Below are positions 42,601 to 59,466 of a DNA stretch of 64,000 nucleotides, piece by piece; position 1 is the first letter of the stretch, and each line of letters begins with the position of its first letter. The DNA is taken from the NCBI RefSeq assembly GCF_030817535.1, contig NZ_JAUSZL010000002.1, positions 6,138,001-6,202,000 on the forward strand, in the 5' to 3' direction. The notes under the pieces are model-generated. The model worked only from the letters and a program-made list of their open reading frames with translations, did not search any database and had not been told where the DNA came from. The stretch comes from Streptomyces sp. V3I8. Its GTDB lineage: Bacteria > Actinomycetota > Actinomycetes > Streptomycetales > Streptomycetaceae. The translations under genes and the position numbers were made by a program.

Positions 42601-43817
42601 AGCGCGGCCAGGGCGACCATCACCGCGAACAGGGCAGGTTGGACGACGTCGTCACGGTCGAGGGACGCGGCGCCGGGTGCACCGCGCAGCACATCCTCCA
42701 GAGACCAGTCGATGTAGGGGGCGAGTGCCCGGGCGCTCTCGTCGATGGCCTCCCGGAACACGTCGGAGTCGTCGAGGAGCCCGGCCGCCATACCGATCCA
42801 CTGGGAGCCCTGGCCGGGGAAGACGAAGACGGCCCGGTCCCGCGCCGTGGCGCTGCCGGTGACCCGGCCGGTGCTCCGGTCGCCGCGGGCGAACGCGGCG
42901 AGTTCATCGACCAGTTGCCGGTCGCTGTCGGCCCACACGACAGTCCGGTGCCGTACGAGGGCGGGGTCGGAGGAGGTGTGCGAGGCCGCGAGGGACAGGG
43001 CGATGTCCCGCAGGGCGGGCCGGTTCTCCCGGTGGTGGGCGATCAGACGTCGCGCCCGCGCCCGTACGTCGTCCTGGACGGTCCCGGAGACGATCACGGG
43101 GACCGTCGAGGTGCGGAAGCCGGGGAGGCGGGTGGCGCGGTCCGCTTCCGCGGCGTCCTCGACCGTCCCCTCCACGCTGATGCGGCACCCCCCACCGGTC
43201 AGGCTCGGCGTGGGCCGGCCGCGCTCGGCGGACACCACGGCCTGGTGCAGGTCCGCCACGCCGGACGCCGGGCCCGTGCCCTCCGGTCCGTCCGCGCAGT
43301 CGGCGCCACCGACGTGCAGCACCGCTCGTACGCGGTCGCCGTCGGCCCGGGCCCGGGCGAGCGTCTTGAGCACCAGGACGATGCCGACGGCGTCGTCGCC
43401 GCCCTCGGCCCCGGCCGCGAGCGCCACGTCGGTCAGGCCGTCGCCCAGGCTCCGCGAGGCCAGGAGCACGGCCCGCAGCGCGGCGGCGGCGCCGGTGGTG
43501 ACGGTCGGGGTGAGTCCGTGCAGGCCCGTGGCGCGGTCCCTGTCCGGGAGACCGAGGAACAACGCCTGCTCACCGCCCCGGAGCTCACCCGGTGCGATAC
43601 CCGCGGCCTTCAGCGCCTCCCGGCCGAGCGCGAGGAGCACCCGCCGCCCGCGCCCCGCCGGCGCAGCCTGCGGCCGCGACGTCTCCACCCGTCGCCGAGC
43701 CGGCAGGTCCCCGTGTTCCCACGGGTTCGGTGCGCCCGGAAGACGGCAGGACATGCCGATGACAGCGAGGGACACTCCGAGGGACCCGGCATCGGTGCTC
43801 ATGCGGTCGGCAGACAC
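30681..43817 (-). CDS. Type I PKS: loading module with KS relic, then two KS-AT-DH-KR-ACP modules
   Basis: 4378 aa from a GTG (GGAG nine bases before). Loading part: residues about 6-270 are an eroded KS in which the DTACSSS region reads [10 protein letters not shown] (no Cys) and the HGTGT and NIGH blocks are missing. AT about 324-620 has GHSNGE and LAAH at the specificity motif, neither HAFH (malonyl) nor YASH (methylmalonyl). ACP has GLDS near 726. Module 1: KS 783-1207, AT 1318-1620 (HAFH), DH 1673-1970 ([15 protein letters not shown]), KR 2170-2350 (GTGGLG, YAAAN), ACP 2453-2523. Module 2: KS 2546-2970, AT 3086-3390 (HAFH), DH 3446-3725 ([10 protein letters not shown]), KR 3953-4133 (LDD present), ACP 4236-4313, acidic docking tail. 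All extender KS sites are intact. Predicted output is a starter (unusual, probably branched) extended to a 2,4-dienoyl chain. The DH-KR spacer of module 2 holds a Gly/Pro/Thr-rich low-complexity stretch (32290-32450). Confidence 0.95.
33781..34371 (-). repeat. 591-bp perfect duplicate in the AT of PKS module 2 (copy A)
   Basis: Reading line by line, this block is identical to 39079-39669 (offset 5298). It covers the centre of the AT domain from before GHSVG through HAFH to the end of the catalytic core. In the coding direction nearly all codons end in C or A (GAA, CAA, GGA, GCA), with very few ending in G, unlike the surrounding gene. This points to recent import and gene conversion between the two AT domains. 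Confidence 0.93.
35107..35300 (-). repeat. About 194-bp identical KS segment, module 2 copy
   Basis: Identical to 40393-40586 (offset 5286). The near-identity continues with scattered differences to about 35462. It covers the KS region with EAHGTGT and NIGHSQ. Codon use is ordinary here, so this is homogenisation between the cluster's own KS domains. Confidence 0.8.
39079..39669 (-). repeat. 591-bp perfect duplicate in the AT of PKS module 1 (copy B)
   Basis: Partner of 33781-34371, with the same codon anomaly and abrupt edges: outside the block the two AT domains differ at many positions. It lies in the same orientation within the same gene. Confidence 0.93.
40393..40586 (-). repeat. About 194-bp identical KS segment, module 1 copy
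   Basis: Partner of 35107-35300, in the KS of module 1. Confidence 0.8.
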
Positions 43818-43961
43818 GTGTTCTCGCTCCAGATCTAGGAGTTGCCACGCGGCGGGCGTGGGGCAGCGACAGGCGCTTCCGGCGGAGGCCGGACAAGGAG
43901 AAGTGGGGCGAACGGGGGAGAGGAGGGCCGGGGCGCGGAGTGAGCGCTCCGTGCGGGTGGG

Positions 43962-45128
43962 CTACCAGGCGACGCGGAGCCGTGCGAGCCCCCGGGTCGC
44001 CAGTCCGTCCTTCCAGACGAACGGAGAGTCGCCGTCGGCGAGCCGCAGCGTCGGGAAGCGGTGCAGGAGGCGTTCGAGGACGATGCGCACCTGGAGCCTC
44101 GCCAGCGGTGCGCCCAGGCAGCGGTGCACACCGTGGCCGAAGGTGAGGTGGGAGGCGTCGTGTCCGGTGACGATGTTCATCGACTCCGCGTCCGCGAACA
44201 CGGCGGCGTCACGGTTGCCGTGCACCAGGGCGACCATGATGCCCTCGCCCGTCTGTACCAGGACGTCGCCGACCTGCACCGGTTCGGTCGCGACGCGGGG
44301 AAAGGCCAGCGGCGTGGCGGGGCTCAGCCGGATCAGTTCCTCCACCGCGTTCCCGACCCGGTCGGGGTGCTCGGTCAGCTCCTCGTACACCTTGCGGTCG
44401 GTCAGCAGCGAGAGTGTCGCCAGGCCGATCTGGCCGCCGGTGGTCTCGTAGCCGGCCATCAGCAGGGTGAGCCCCAAGGTGAGGAGCTCGTTCATGGACA
44501 GGTCGCCCCGGTCATGCACGGCGATCAGGTCGCTGAGCATGTCCTCCTGCGGATCGCGTCGCTTGTGGTCCAGCAACTCGCTGATGTATTCGATGAGTTC
44601 GATGCGGTAGCGGGCCTTCTCACGGGGGCTGCTCGCGTTGATGTCGAAGAGCACCTCGACCCACCCGCGGAAGCGGGGGCTGTCCTCCTCGGGAACGCCG
44701 AGCATGGAGCAGAGCACCGAGAGCGGCAGCGGCCTCGCGAGGTTCTCGATCAGGTCGGCGCCGTGGCCGAGTTCGACGACGGTATCGAGGTGCCGGTCGG
44801 TGAGCTCCTCCACGAAGGTGCTCATCCTCGCCATGCGGCCCGTGGAGAACGCACCGCTGACCAGACGCCTCAGCCGGGCGTGCGGGTTTCCGTCCATGCT
44901 CATCATGGAGTCGGCCGCCGGCTGGGCGTCGTTGAATCTCGGAGCCTTGGGCGCGAGCGCCGCGACCCGGCTGAACCTCTTGTCGGTCAGGACCGAGCGG
45001 CCCAGCGCGTAGTTGCGCACCAGCCACATGTCGTCGCCGGTCGGCGTGACGATGCGGACGACGTCTTCGGCACCGGGCTGCATGAAGTCGGGAAGCGGAC
45101 CCAACTGGTCGGCCGTGGACTGCCTCAT
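43962..45128 (-). CDS. Cytochrome P450 (candidate 2-hydroxylase of the polyketide acid)
   Basis: 388 aa, full-length class I P450. I-helix LLMAGYETTGG is intact, the K-helix ExxR is ELIR, and the haem loop FGHGVHRCLGAPLARLQ has the cysteine. The ATG lies 13 bp after the aminotransferase stop, with AGAGGGG as ribosome site, and the PKS follows 144 bp downstream, so it is the second gene of the five-gene operon. In that context the missing reaction between a saturated polyketide acid and an alpha-hydroxyacid oxidase is C2 hydroxylation, and this enzyme is the natural candidate. The reaction is inferred from context only; it could instead oxidise the peptide. Confidence 0.92.
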   Translation of the reverse strand: MRQSTADQLGPLPDFMQPGAEDVVRIVTPTGDDMWLVRNYALGRSVLTDKRFSRVAALAPKAPRFNDAQPAADSMMSMDGNPHARLRRLVSGAFSTGRMARMSTFVEELTDRHLDTVVELGHGADLIENLARPLPLSVLCSMLGVPEEDSPRFRGWVEVLFDINASSPREKARYRIELIEYISELLDHKRRDPQEDMLSDLIAVHDRGDLSMNELLTLGLTLLMAGYETTGGQIGLATLSLLTDRKVYEELTEHPDRVGNAVEELIRLSPATPLAFPRVATEPVQVGDVLVQTGEGIMVALVHGNRDAAVFADAESMNIVTGHDASHLTFGHGVHRCLGAPLARLQVRIVLERLLHRFPTLRLADGDSPFVWKDGLATRGLARLRVAW

Positions 45129-45141
45129 CCGGGAAACCCCT

Positions 45142-46320
45142 CTACTTGTCGGCGGGCCGGGCGGCGCGGATCCGGCGCTCGACCTCGCGCAGCAGTTCGG
45201 CCTGTCGGTTGAACGCGATGCGTACGTACTGCTCGCCCCGGGCGGGATCGGCGAACGAGGGACCTCCTGGCACGATCAGGACCCCTGCCGTGTCGAGGAG
45301 TTCGAGGACGAAGGCCTTGCTGTCCTTTTCGCCCCCGGTGAGTGGGCTCACGTCCGCGAAAAGGAAGCAGCCGCCTTCGGCGGGGGCGATCTTCATGCCC
45401 ATTCCCGTGAAGATCTCCAGGGCCAGGTCGCGACGGCGGCCCATCTCCCGGGCGGCGGTCTTCAGGTCTGCCGAGACGGCGGCCAGTCCGACGGCCACCT
45501 GCAGCGGGGTCGCGGCGCCGTTCGTCGTGAGCTCGTGCACGCGACGCAGCGCCTGGGTGCGGACGGGGTCCGCGCGCAGGAAGCCGAGCCGCCAGCCGCT
45601 GATCGCGTAGCTCTTGGAGAGCGACCCGACGACGATGCCGCGCTCGGCGAGCCCGGGCACCTCGGTGATCGATGTCTGGACCCGGCCGTCGAAGACGAAG
45701 TTGCTGTACACCTCGTCACAGATGACGGTGACGTCCCACTGCTCGCACAACCCGGCTATCTGGTCCAACTCCTGGCGGTCCAGCACCCGGCCGGTGGGGT
45801 TGCCCGGCGAGTTCAGGAGAACGGCGCGGGTGCGAGGGGTGAAGGCGGCGGCCAGTTCGTCCGGGTCGAAGCGCCAGTCGGGCGCGTGCAGCGGAACGAA
45901 CCGCGGCACGGCGCCGGCCAGCGTGATGGCCGCCTTGAACTGCTCGTAGCCCGGGTCGAGCAGGACCACTTCGTCGCCCGGCTCCACGACGGTGAGCAGA
46001 GCCACGCAGAGTGCCTCGGTCGCGCCGACGGTGACGGTCAGTTCGGTCAGCGGGTCGGTCGGCGTGCTGAGGGTGTCGGCGATCCGCTCCCGCAACAGCA
46101 CGTCGCCGGAGGGGTGGTCGTACTGGTTGCGCCCGCCGCGCATGGCTTCGTAGGCCGCGTCGATGATGTCGGAAGCGGGCTCCGGGAATCCGGGTGTGCC
46201 GAGCGCCAGGTCGATGGCGCCGCGCTCACGCGCCAGCAGGAAGAGCTCGCCCAGACTGTTGCCCTCAAGTGCCGCGGCTCTCGACGAGATGTATGGCTGA
46301 TGGGTCCTGGAATGCGCCAT
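45142..46320 (-). CDS. Class I/II PLP-dependent aminotransferase
   Basis: 392 aa, fold type I. Visible features: GATEALCVALL (cofactor phosphate loop), NSPGNPTGRV, ICDEVYSNFVFDG, SLSKSYAISGWRLGF with the PLP lysine in SLSKSYA, and a C-terminal YVRIAFNR with the substrate-carboxylate Arg. The start has an unusually strong GGAGGAGGGG ribosome site and it heads the operon aminotransferase, P450, PKS, PKS, TE/oxidase. Expected role: amination of a 2-keto acid, most economically the one produced by the downstream FMN oxidase, to give a nonproteinogenic L-amino acid for the NRPS. It could also be an HpgT-like enzyme, but the rest of that pathway is absent. Confidence 0.93.
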   Translation of the reverse strand: MAHSRTHQPYISSRAAALEGNSLGELFLLARERGAIDLALGTPGFPEPASDIIDAAYEAMRGGRNQYDHPSGDVLLRERIADTLSTPTDPLTELTVTVGATEALCVALLTVVEPGDEVVLLDPGYEQFKAAITLAGAVPRFVPLHAPDWRFDPDELAAAFTPRTRAVLLNSPGNPTGRVLDRQELDQIAGLCEQWDVTVICDEVYSNFVFDGRVQTSITEVPGLAERGIVVGSLSKSYAISGWRLGFLRADPVRTQALRRVHELTTNGAATPLQVAVGLAAVSADLKTAAREMGRRRDLALEIFTGMGMKIAPAEGGCFLFADVSPLTGGEKDSKAFVLELLDTAGVLIVPGGPSFADPARGEQYVRIAFNRQAELLREVERRIRAARPADK

Positions 46321-47058
46321 GCTCCCCTCCTCCTAATGGTTGGTCTGCTCACATCTGAGTCGGCTGCTGGGCGGGTGGTCGGCTCCAGGGAATTCGCCAG
46401 AATACCGTTCCGGTAAAACGTGCGACATTCGAAAAATGGAATCTGATCAATTTGTCGTCGGCGTCGTCCGAGCTCAATCGCCTGCCCGCATCGACGGGCG
46501 GAAATTGCTCGCGGCTCCTATCGGTTCGCGTTGCCGTGCCGCGCTCTGGCTCCGCCCGAACATACCCGCCGATCGGTAATTGGTGAACCGGAGGGCGGCC
46601 GGTGCCCGCGTCCCGGCGACAGGACACCACGACTCGCGATCCAGGGGGTGGGCGGTGCACGGTGTGACGGGACCGATACCGCTGTGACCGTTGGTTTCAG
46701 GCCCGGTGACAGGATCTTCGACCACATGGTGAGAAAGAGTGAACTCCTGCCTCCGGCAGAGCTTCCGCACGCTGCACTTGCGGAACCTTGACGTGAACGG
46801 GGTCGGCTTGCTTGCGTTACGGTTCCGCGCAGGCAATCGAGACCGGAAAACAATGGGAGCAGTGAAGGGCGGCCGGCCCTTACGGAACTGTGAACACACA
46901 TGGCAAACGTCGGTCTGTCTTACTCTTCCACTCTCGGCGTCACCGGTGAACGCAGGGTTCCGTTTCGGCGGCATTCCGACCCCGCGCGGCCAGGGGGCCT
47001 TCGTCGGGGGATCTCCAGTGCTGGGCACTCTGACCTGGCGAAAGGCGAGGCACTGACC
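46321..47058. promoter_or_regulatory. Divergent control region between aminotransferase and P450 genes
   Basis: This 738-bp gap has no recognisable gene and includes the least GC-rich stretch of the cluster (about 46400-46460). It should hold divergent promoters for the minus-strand operon and the plus-strand P450/NRPS pair. The hexamer CGGAAC or its complement occurs five times: 46407-46412 (inside the inverted repeat TACCG-TTC-CGGTA, 46403-46415), 46781-46786, 46822-46827, 46883-46888 and 46957-46962. A TTGACG near 46788 may be a -35 element facing right. Regulator binding is a hypothesis. Confidence 0.5.
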
Positions 47059-48279
47059 ATGACCACTTCGACCGTGAACGGTACCGACCTCACCGACCCG
47101 CAGACCTTTCTGGCCCCCAGTGCCGAACTGGTCGAGATGTGGAGGCGGTTCAGGAGGGACGCCCCCGTCCACTGGCATGAGGTGTCCGACCGCGCCGTCC
47201 CCGGATTCTGGGTGCTGTCGCGCTACGACGACGTCATGCAGGTCTACCGGGACAACAAGCGGTTCACCTCCGAGCGGGGCAACGTCCTGACCACCCTCCT
47301 GGAGGGTGGCGACTCGGCTGCTGGCAAGATGCTGGCCGTCACGGACGGCCGCCGCCATCGCGAACTGCGCAATCTGCTCCTGAAGGCGTTTTCGCCCCGG
47401 GTGCTGGAGCCCGTCGTGGCCGGGGTGCGGGAGCGCGCGGACCAACTGGTGCGGCAGGCCGTCGAGAGCGGCGACTGTGACTTCGCCCAGGATGTCGCCG
47501 AGCACATTCCGATGGCCACCATCGCGGACCTCCTCGGAGTGCCGCCGAGCGACCGTGACTATCTGCTGACCCTGACCAAGGAGGCGCTCAGCACGGAGGA
47601 GGAGGGGCAGTCCGCGGACGAGGCGCTGGTCGCGCGCAGTGAACTGCTCTTCTACTTCTCCGAGTTGGCCGCCGAGCGACGCGAGGACCCGCGCGACGAC
47701 GTGGTGAGCGTCCTCGCCACCAGCACGATCGACGGTGAGCCGCTCACCGAGCAGGAGATCATTTTCAACTGCTACAGCGTCATCATCGGCGGTGACGAGA
47801 CCAGCAGGCTCTCCATGATCTGCGGTATGCGCGAACTGATCGAGCACCCTGAGCAGTGGCGGCGGCTCAAGTCCGGTGAGGTCTCCGTGGACAGCGCTGT
47901 CGAAGAGGTGCTGCGCTGGGTCAGTCCGGCCATGCACTTCGGACGCAGGGCCCTCGAGGACGTCGAGATCGGCGGGCGTACCCTGCGCGCCGGAGATGTC
48001 GCCACGCTCTGGAACAGCTCGGCCAACTACGACGAATCGGTCTTCGACGACCCGGGCACCTTCGACCTGGGCCGCACGCCCAACAAGCACGTGTCGTTCG
48101 GGTACGGGCCGCACTTCTGCCTCGGTGCCTATCTCGGCCGGGCCGAGATCTCCGCCATGCTCACCGCGCTGAGCACCCATGTCGCCGAGGCCTCGCCGAA
48201 CGGTCCGGCCAAACCCATTCACTCCAACTTCCTGCACGGTTACAGCAGTCTGCCGGTCACCCTGCGCCCGGCCCGGTAG
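47059..48279 (+). CDS. Cytochrome P450, NRPS-associated
   Basis: 406 aa from an ATG with GCGAGG eight bases upstream. The frame is open further left, but that part lacks P450 character. I-helix VIIGGDETSRLS keeps the acid-Thr pair and has the GGxET(S/T)R form I associate with P450s acting on carrier-bound amino acids. ExxR is EVLR, and the haem loop FGYGPHFCLGAYLGRAEI has the cysteine. It is followed 87 bp later by the two-module NRPS. Likely role: hydroxylation of a residue held by that NRPS, or of piperazyl or side-chain carbons. The substrate is unknown. Confidence 0.92.
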   Translation: MTTSTVNGTDLTDPQTFLAPSAELVEMWRRFRRDAPVHWHEVSDRAVPGFWVLSRYDDVMQVYRDNKRFTSERGNVLTTLLEGGDSAAGKMLAVTDGRRHRELRNLLLKAFSPRVLEPVVAGVRERADQLVRQAVESGDCDFAQDVAEHIPMATIADLLGVPPSDRDYLLTLTKEALSTEEEGQSADEALVARSELLFYFSELAAERREDPRDDVVSVLATSTIDGEPLTEQEIIFNCYSVIIGGDETSRLSMICGMRELIEHPEQWRRLKSGEVSVDSAVEEVLRWVSPAMHFGRRALEDVEIGGRTLRAGDVATLWNSSANYDESVFDDPGTFDLGRTPNKHVSFGYGPHFCLGAYLGRAEISAMLTALSTHVAEASPNGPAKPIHSNFLHGYSSLPVTLRPAR

Positions 48280-48366
48280 CGCTTCGCCTCGCCCGGCTGT
48301 CCGGCCCCCGCCCGGCGCACGGATGTCCCCTCGATCCGCTCACCGTCTTGAATCTCAGGAGAATTC

Positions 48367-56657
<8,291 letters not shown>

Positions 56658-56661
<4 letters not shown>

Positions 56662-56753
56662 TCCCGTCGTCCTCACCGCAGCGCCCTCTGCGGTCGACCG
56701 ACAGGGCCGAGGGTCCGGTCATGGGGTGCGACATGCCTCCGCCCGCCCGCTGA
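56658..56753 (+). pseudogene. Decayed 5' end of an NRPS condensation domain
   Basis: Overlapping the stop of the 2764-aa NRPS as ATGA is a 31-codon frame, MIPSSSPQRPLRSTDRAEGP and 11 more residues. It aligns without gaps over its first 60 bases with the true start of the 5445-aa NRPS ([20 protein letters not shown]): M, I, P, S, Q, R, L, D, E, G and P are kept in register. After that it diverges and stops at 56751-56753, next to a short GC hairpin (56745-56760). It is the mirror image of the T-domain relic at 838-1010: here the T-domain side is intact and the C-domain side has decayed. Confidence 0.82.
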
Positions 56754-56874
56754 GGCGGGCCCGGACGGCGCCCGGTTACGCCGGCACCGGGCAACTCGCG
56801 CTCAGCCATGGTTCGTTGTCGAGAGCCGGCGTGATCCGCCGGTCACCGAGATGCAGGAAGGCGTGAGGACGCCG

Positions 56875-57492
56875 ATGGAGATCCAGGAGACAGCCGCCGT
56901 TCCCGGCGCCTACGTCATCACCCCGCACAAATACCCCGATCCCCGCGGAGACTTCTTCGAGTCGCTCCGCACCGACCTGATCAGCGAGGCGGTCGGGCGT
57001 CCGTTCACGGTCCGCCAGGTCAACTACTCCGTGTCGAAGCGGAACACACTGCGTGGTCTGCACGGCGTGCTCATCCCTCCGGGCCAGGCCAAGTACGTCA
57101 CCTGCGTGCGGGGGGCGTTCCGCGACATAGCCGTCGATCTGCGTGTCGGTTCACCGACGTTCGGGCGGTACACGTCCAATCTGCTGACGGCCGAGAACGG
57201 CGTCGCCGTTCACATCACCGAAGGCCTCGGCCACGGTTTCCTCGCGCTGACGGACGACACCTGCATCAGCTACGCCCTGTCGACCGTCCATGTGCCGGGC
57301 ACCCAGTTCGAGATAGACCCGCTCGATCCGGACCTGGACCTGCCGTGGGGGTTCACCGAGCCTCCCTTGCTCTCGGAGAAGGACGCACGGGCGCCCAGCC
57401 TGGAGGAGGCCCGCGCGAGGGGCATGCTGCCGCGCTGGCCGGAGACGTTCCCGGAGGACGCCGAGCACTTCGCTCCGGCGGTGCCCGGGTAG
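56875..57492 (+). CDS. dTDP-4-keto-6-deoxyhexose 3,5-epimerase (RmlC/EvaD type)
   Basis: 205 aa from the ATG at 56875, which has GTGAGGA six bases upstream. An in-frame ATG at 56851 lacks a good ribosome site. Cupin epimerase features: DPRGDFFESLR near the start, the catalytic His in LRGLHGVLIPPGQAKYV, VDLRVGSPTFGRY, GLGHGFLAL, the Tyr in CISYALST and the IDPLDPDLDLPWG end. The PPGQAKYV form is typical of epimerases from antibiotic deoxysugar pathways. It lies about 210 bp after the NRPS. Together with the glycosyltransferase it implies that a dTDP-deoxysugar is attached to the product. No other sugar gene is in the window. It lies outside the permuted block, so it may belong to the ancestral flank. 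Confidence 0.92.
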   Translation: MEIQETAAVPGAYVITPHKYPDPRGDFFESLRTDLISEAVGRPFTVRQVNYSVSKRNTLRGLHGVLIPPGQAKYVTCVRGAFRDIAVDLRVGSPTFGRYTSNLLTAENGVAVHITEGLGHGFLALTDDTCISYALSTVHVPGTQFEIDPLDPDLDLPWGFTEPPLLSEKDARAPSLEEARARGMLPRWPETFPEDAEHFAPAVPG

Positions 57493-57500
57493 GGCGCTGG

Positions 57501-57899
57501 TCAGCCGGTCGGTGTACGCCGTGCGGCGAGACGGCGTGCGAGAAGCGGAAGGGCGGCGCCGACCAGGGCCGCGGCGAGCGGTACGGCGACGTCCAGCCAG
57601 GGATTCCGGAGTGGCTTGTAGGAGGCCGTGCCGTTCTTGATCTCGATGAAACCGCGAGGTCGTGCCCGAACTCCTCCGCAGGCCGCGCCCTCATCGGCCA
57701 CGGCTTCGGGCCCCGCGGTACCACCGAAACCGAGGCCGACCTCGGCGACCGGGATGACGGTGACACCCGCGGTGGTGAAGGGTTCGCCGTAGACGACCGT
57801 CGAGGCCCGACCGCCGAGCTGGGCGGTCAGACGCTCCAGCAGAGCGGTGGTCGGTTGCGTCGACGTGGTGGGCGGGGTCGGCTCGTCCGGGGCGGTCAT
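57501..57899 (-). CDS. GerW/YtfJ-like sporulation protein family
   Basis: 132 aa from an ATG with GGAG seven bases upstream. A Pro/Thr-rich start is followed by LLERLTAQLGGRASTVVYGEPFTTAGVTVIPVAEVGLGFGGTAG, shown here only in outline: the pattern YGEP...G.TVIPVA.V..GFG(G) is that of GerW/YtfJ-family proteins. The C-terminus has one hydrophobic segment (VAVPLAAALVGAALPLLA) followed by Arg residues, a probable membrane anchor. It is convergent with the epimerase (8 bp between stops). The family occurs in spore formers and many actinomycetes; its function is poorly known. It is probably not part of the biosynthetic pathway. Confidence 0.75.
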   Translation of the reverse strand: MTAPDEPTPPTTSTQPTTALLERLTAQLGGRASTVVYGEPFTTAGVTVIPVAEVGLGFGGTAGPEAVADEGAACGGVRARPRGFIEIKNGTASYKPLRNPWLDVAVPLAAALVGAALPLLARRLAARRTPTG

Positions 57900-57989
57900 C
57901 GGGTGTCTCCGTAAGTTGTGTATGTGGGGGCGGGAGGGCTGGGTGTGGCTGGTGAACCCTGTGGTCGAAGAAGATCGGCAACGACGAGT

Positions 57990-58611
57990 CGGTCCATCCC
58001 GACCGCGCTCGCCGAGATCTTGGAGCCGGTGGACGGGGTCCGCCGGGCGGTGGACGTCTCCGGGAGGTTCTCCGCCCTGCCGACCGCTCACGGCTCGGGC
58101 CTGGTGGCCGACCGAGTACGCATGGTCTACCTGCTGCGGGACGTGTTGACCGGCGTCCTCCTCGCTCTGGAGAGGGCCTTCGAGCACTCGGCCGGCAGGG
58201 ACGCGCCGGTCCTGCCGACGGGACACCGGACCCCGGCTGCCGACCTGGCCGGCCAACCGCGATGTCCGCGGGGCCGTCACCGTCGCCGCGACCGTGCTGG
58301 AGGCCGCGCGGACCATGGCTCCGGACGGTCGGCTGAAGGGCAACGGCACACAGGTCCGCGAGACGTTCCGCAGTTCTCCCCAGGCGGAGATCGGCGAGTC
58401 GCTGCCCGACACGGGTCCGATGCTCGGCGCCGAGCCCATCGGCGCAGCAGGTGACCCGACCGCCTACGCGGACGTCGGCCACCTTGTCCCGGCGGCCGGG
58501 TCCGTGCCGGTGCCGCGTGTCTCGGGCCGTCGGGCCGACCGCCTTCACCGCCCTGAGCGCCGCAGCCGCCGTCTGCGACGGGTGTTCTGCCCGCCCGCGC
58601 AGGCAGCTTGA
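57990..58611 (+). pseudogene. Degenerate IS110-family transposase relic
   Basis: Two frames carry pieces of an IS110/IS116-type (DEDD) transposase. Frame one (57990 to about 58200) reads PTALAEILEPVDGVRRAVDV, ...GLVADRVRMVYLLRDVLTGV, ...LERAFEHSAGRDAPVL. Frame two (about 58290-58611) reads QVRETFRSSPQAEIGESLPD, GPMLGAEPIGAAGDPTAYAD, VPAAGSVPVPRVSGR and RRLRRVF, which match the C-terminal domain pattern (ESLPGIGP.LGAEF.AA.GD...Y, GL.P...SGR). The N-terminal DEDD catalytic part and part of the middle are missing, and the frames are shifted, so it is inactive. It marks past insertion activity at the right flank of the cluster. Confidence 0.72.
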
Positions 58612-58923
58612 CTTCGTCACTGGGACTCCTCGGGCGGTTCGTGCGGGCGGCGGTGCCCGAGCGTCCGGGCATCGGCGGGCAGGTGCATGCGGAGCGAGGG
58701 CAATGCTATGTGGTCGACCGCGATCAGAAGGTCCTGGTCCGGCCAACAGCCCCTGGATCCAACGGCGTCGGGTCGTACAGCCGGGTCGCAGGACCCGTCC
58801 GGGCGAGCGGGTACGTTGCCCGGAGGGGACGGAGGACGGCGAGGGCCGTGCCTCGGGGACGAGATGCCCTGCCCACTACGAACCTGGCTCGTTCGCTCGT
58901 CGGCACGGCAGTAGGGTGAAGCG
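58612..58923. other. Intergenic stretch without a recognisable gene
   Basis: About 310 bp between the transposase relic and the DUF1707 gene. The short open frames show no family signature. It presumably contains the promoter of the following gene. Confidence 0.5.
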
Positions 58924-59466
58924 GTGACCCCCTTACCAGAAGATCTGCCGCGGATGATCGGCGAAGACGACCGAAATGCGGCCGTGCGGCGCCTGCAGGA
59001 TGCGTACACCAAAGGGAGCATCTCGCACGAGGAGTTGGACGAAGGTCTCCACCAGGTCCTCAACGCCGAGGCACACAGCGAACTGGTGTCGGTTCTGGCC
59101 TCACTCCCGGAGGAGCATCCGGGCGCCACGTCAACGATCGCCGCCGCCGGCGGGCGGATCCGACGGCGCGGTGTATGGCGGGTACCTCGGGTTCTCAAGG
59201 TCGAGTCCGCATTCGGAAGGGTCCGCCTGGACCTGTCCCGGGCGATCATCGAACACCCGGTGGTCGACCTCGAGTTGCAGCTCGGAACCGGCAGGGCAAA
59301 GATCACGGTCCCTCGCGACGCGATCGTCGACGTCGAGGATCTTCACACCGGGTGGAAGGACACGCTCTACAAGACCCGGCGGCGCTCCCGCCCCGGCGGG
59401 CCGAAGATCCGGATCTCCGGGACCATGGGGTTCGGACGGTTGAAGATCCGCCACGCCTGGCGCTGA
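58924..59466 (+). CDS. DUF1707 (SHOCT-like) protein with LiaF-like C-terminal domain
   Basis: 180 aa from a GTG. Residues about 12-65 (MIGEDDRNAAVRRLQDAY, then GSISHEELDEGL and VLNAEAHSEL) are a DUF1707 domain: initial GxxDRE-like motif, L..A...G.L..EEFDERL pattern. The rest (VESAFGRVRLDLSRAI, LQLGTGRAKITVP, FGRLKIR) resembles the beta-helical LiaF/cell-wall-active-antibiotic response domain. There is no signal peptide. The family is widespread in actinomycetes, function unknown; an envelope-stress role is speculative. A link to the cluster is unlikely. Confidence 0.82.
   Translation: MTPLPEDLPRMIGEDDRNAAVRRLQDAYTKGSISHEELDEGLHQVLNAEAHSELVSVLASLPEEHPGATSTIAAAGGRIRRRGVWRVPRVLKVESAFGRVRLDLSRAIIEHPVVDLELQLGTGRAKITVPRDAIVDVEDLHTGWKDTLYKTRRRSRPGGPKIRISGTMGFGRLKIRHAWR

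Noticed and set aside
46349..46660. Small minus-strand open frame in the divergent region
   Set aside because: No ribosome site, no recognisable motif, and the base composition is unlike coding sequence of the neighbours. Treated as regulatory DNA.
46900..47058. N-terminal extension of the P450 frame before 47059
   Set aside because: Not P450-like; the ATG at 47059 has a ribosome site and the expected start of the family.
44000..48279. One of the P450s being a haem-less DesVIII/EryCII-type helper for the glycosyltransferase
   Set aside because: All three P450s in the window retain the haem-ligand cysteine loop (FCIG, RCLG, FCLG).
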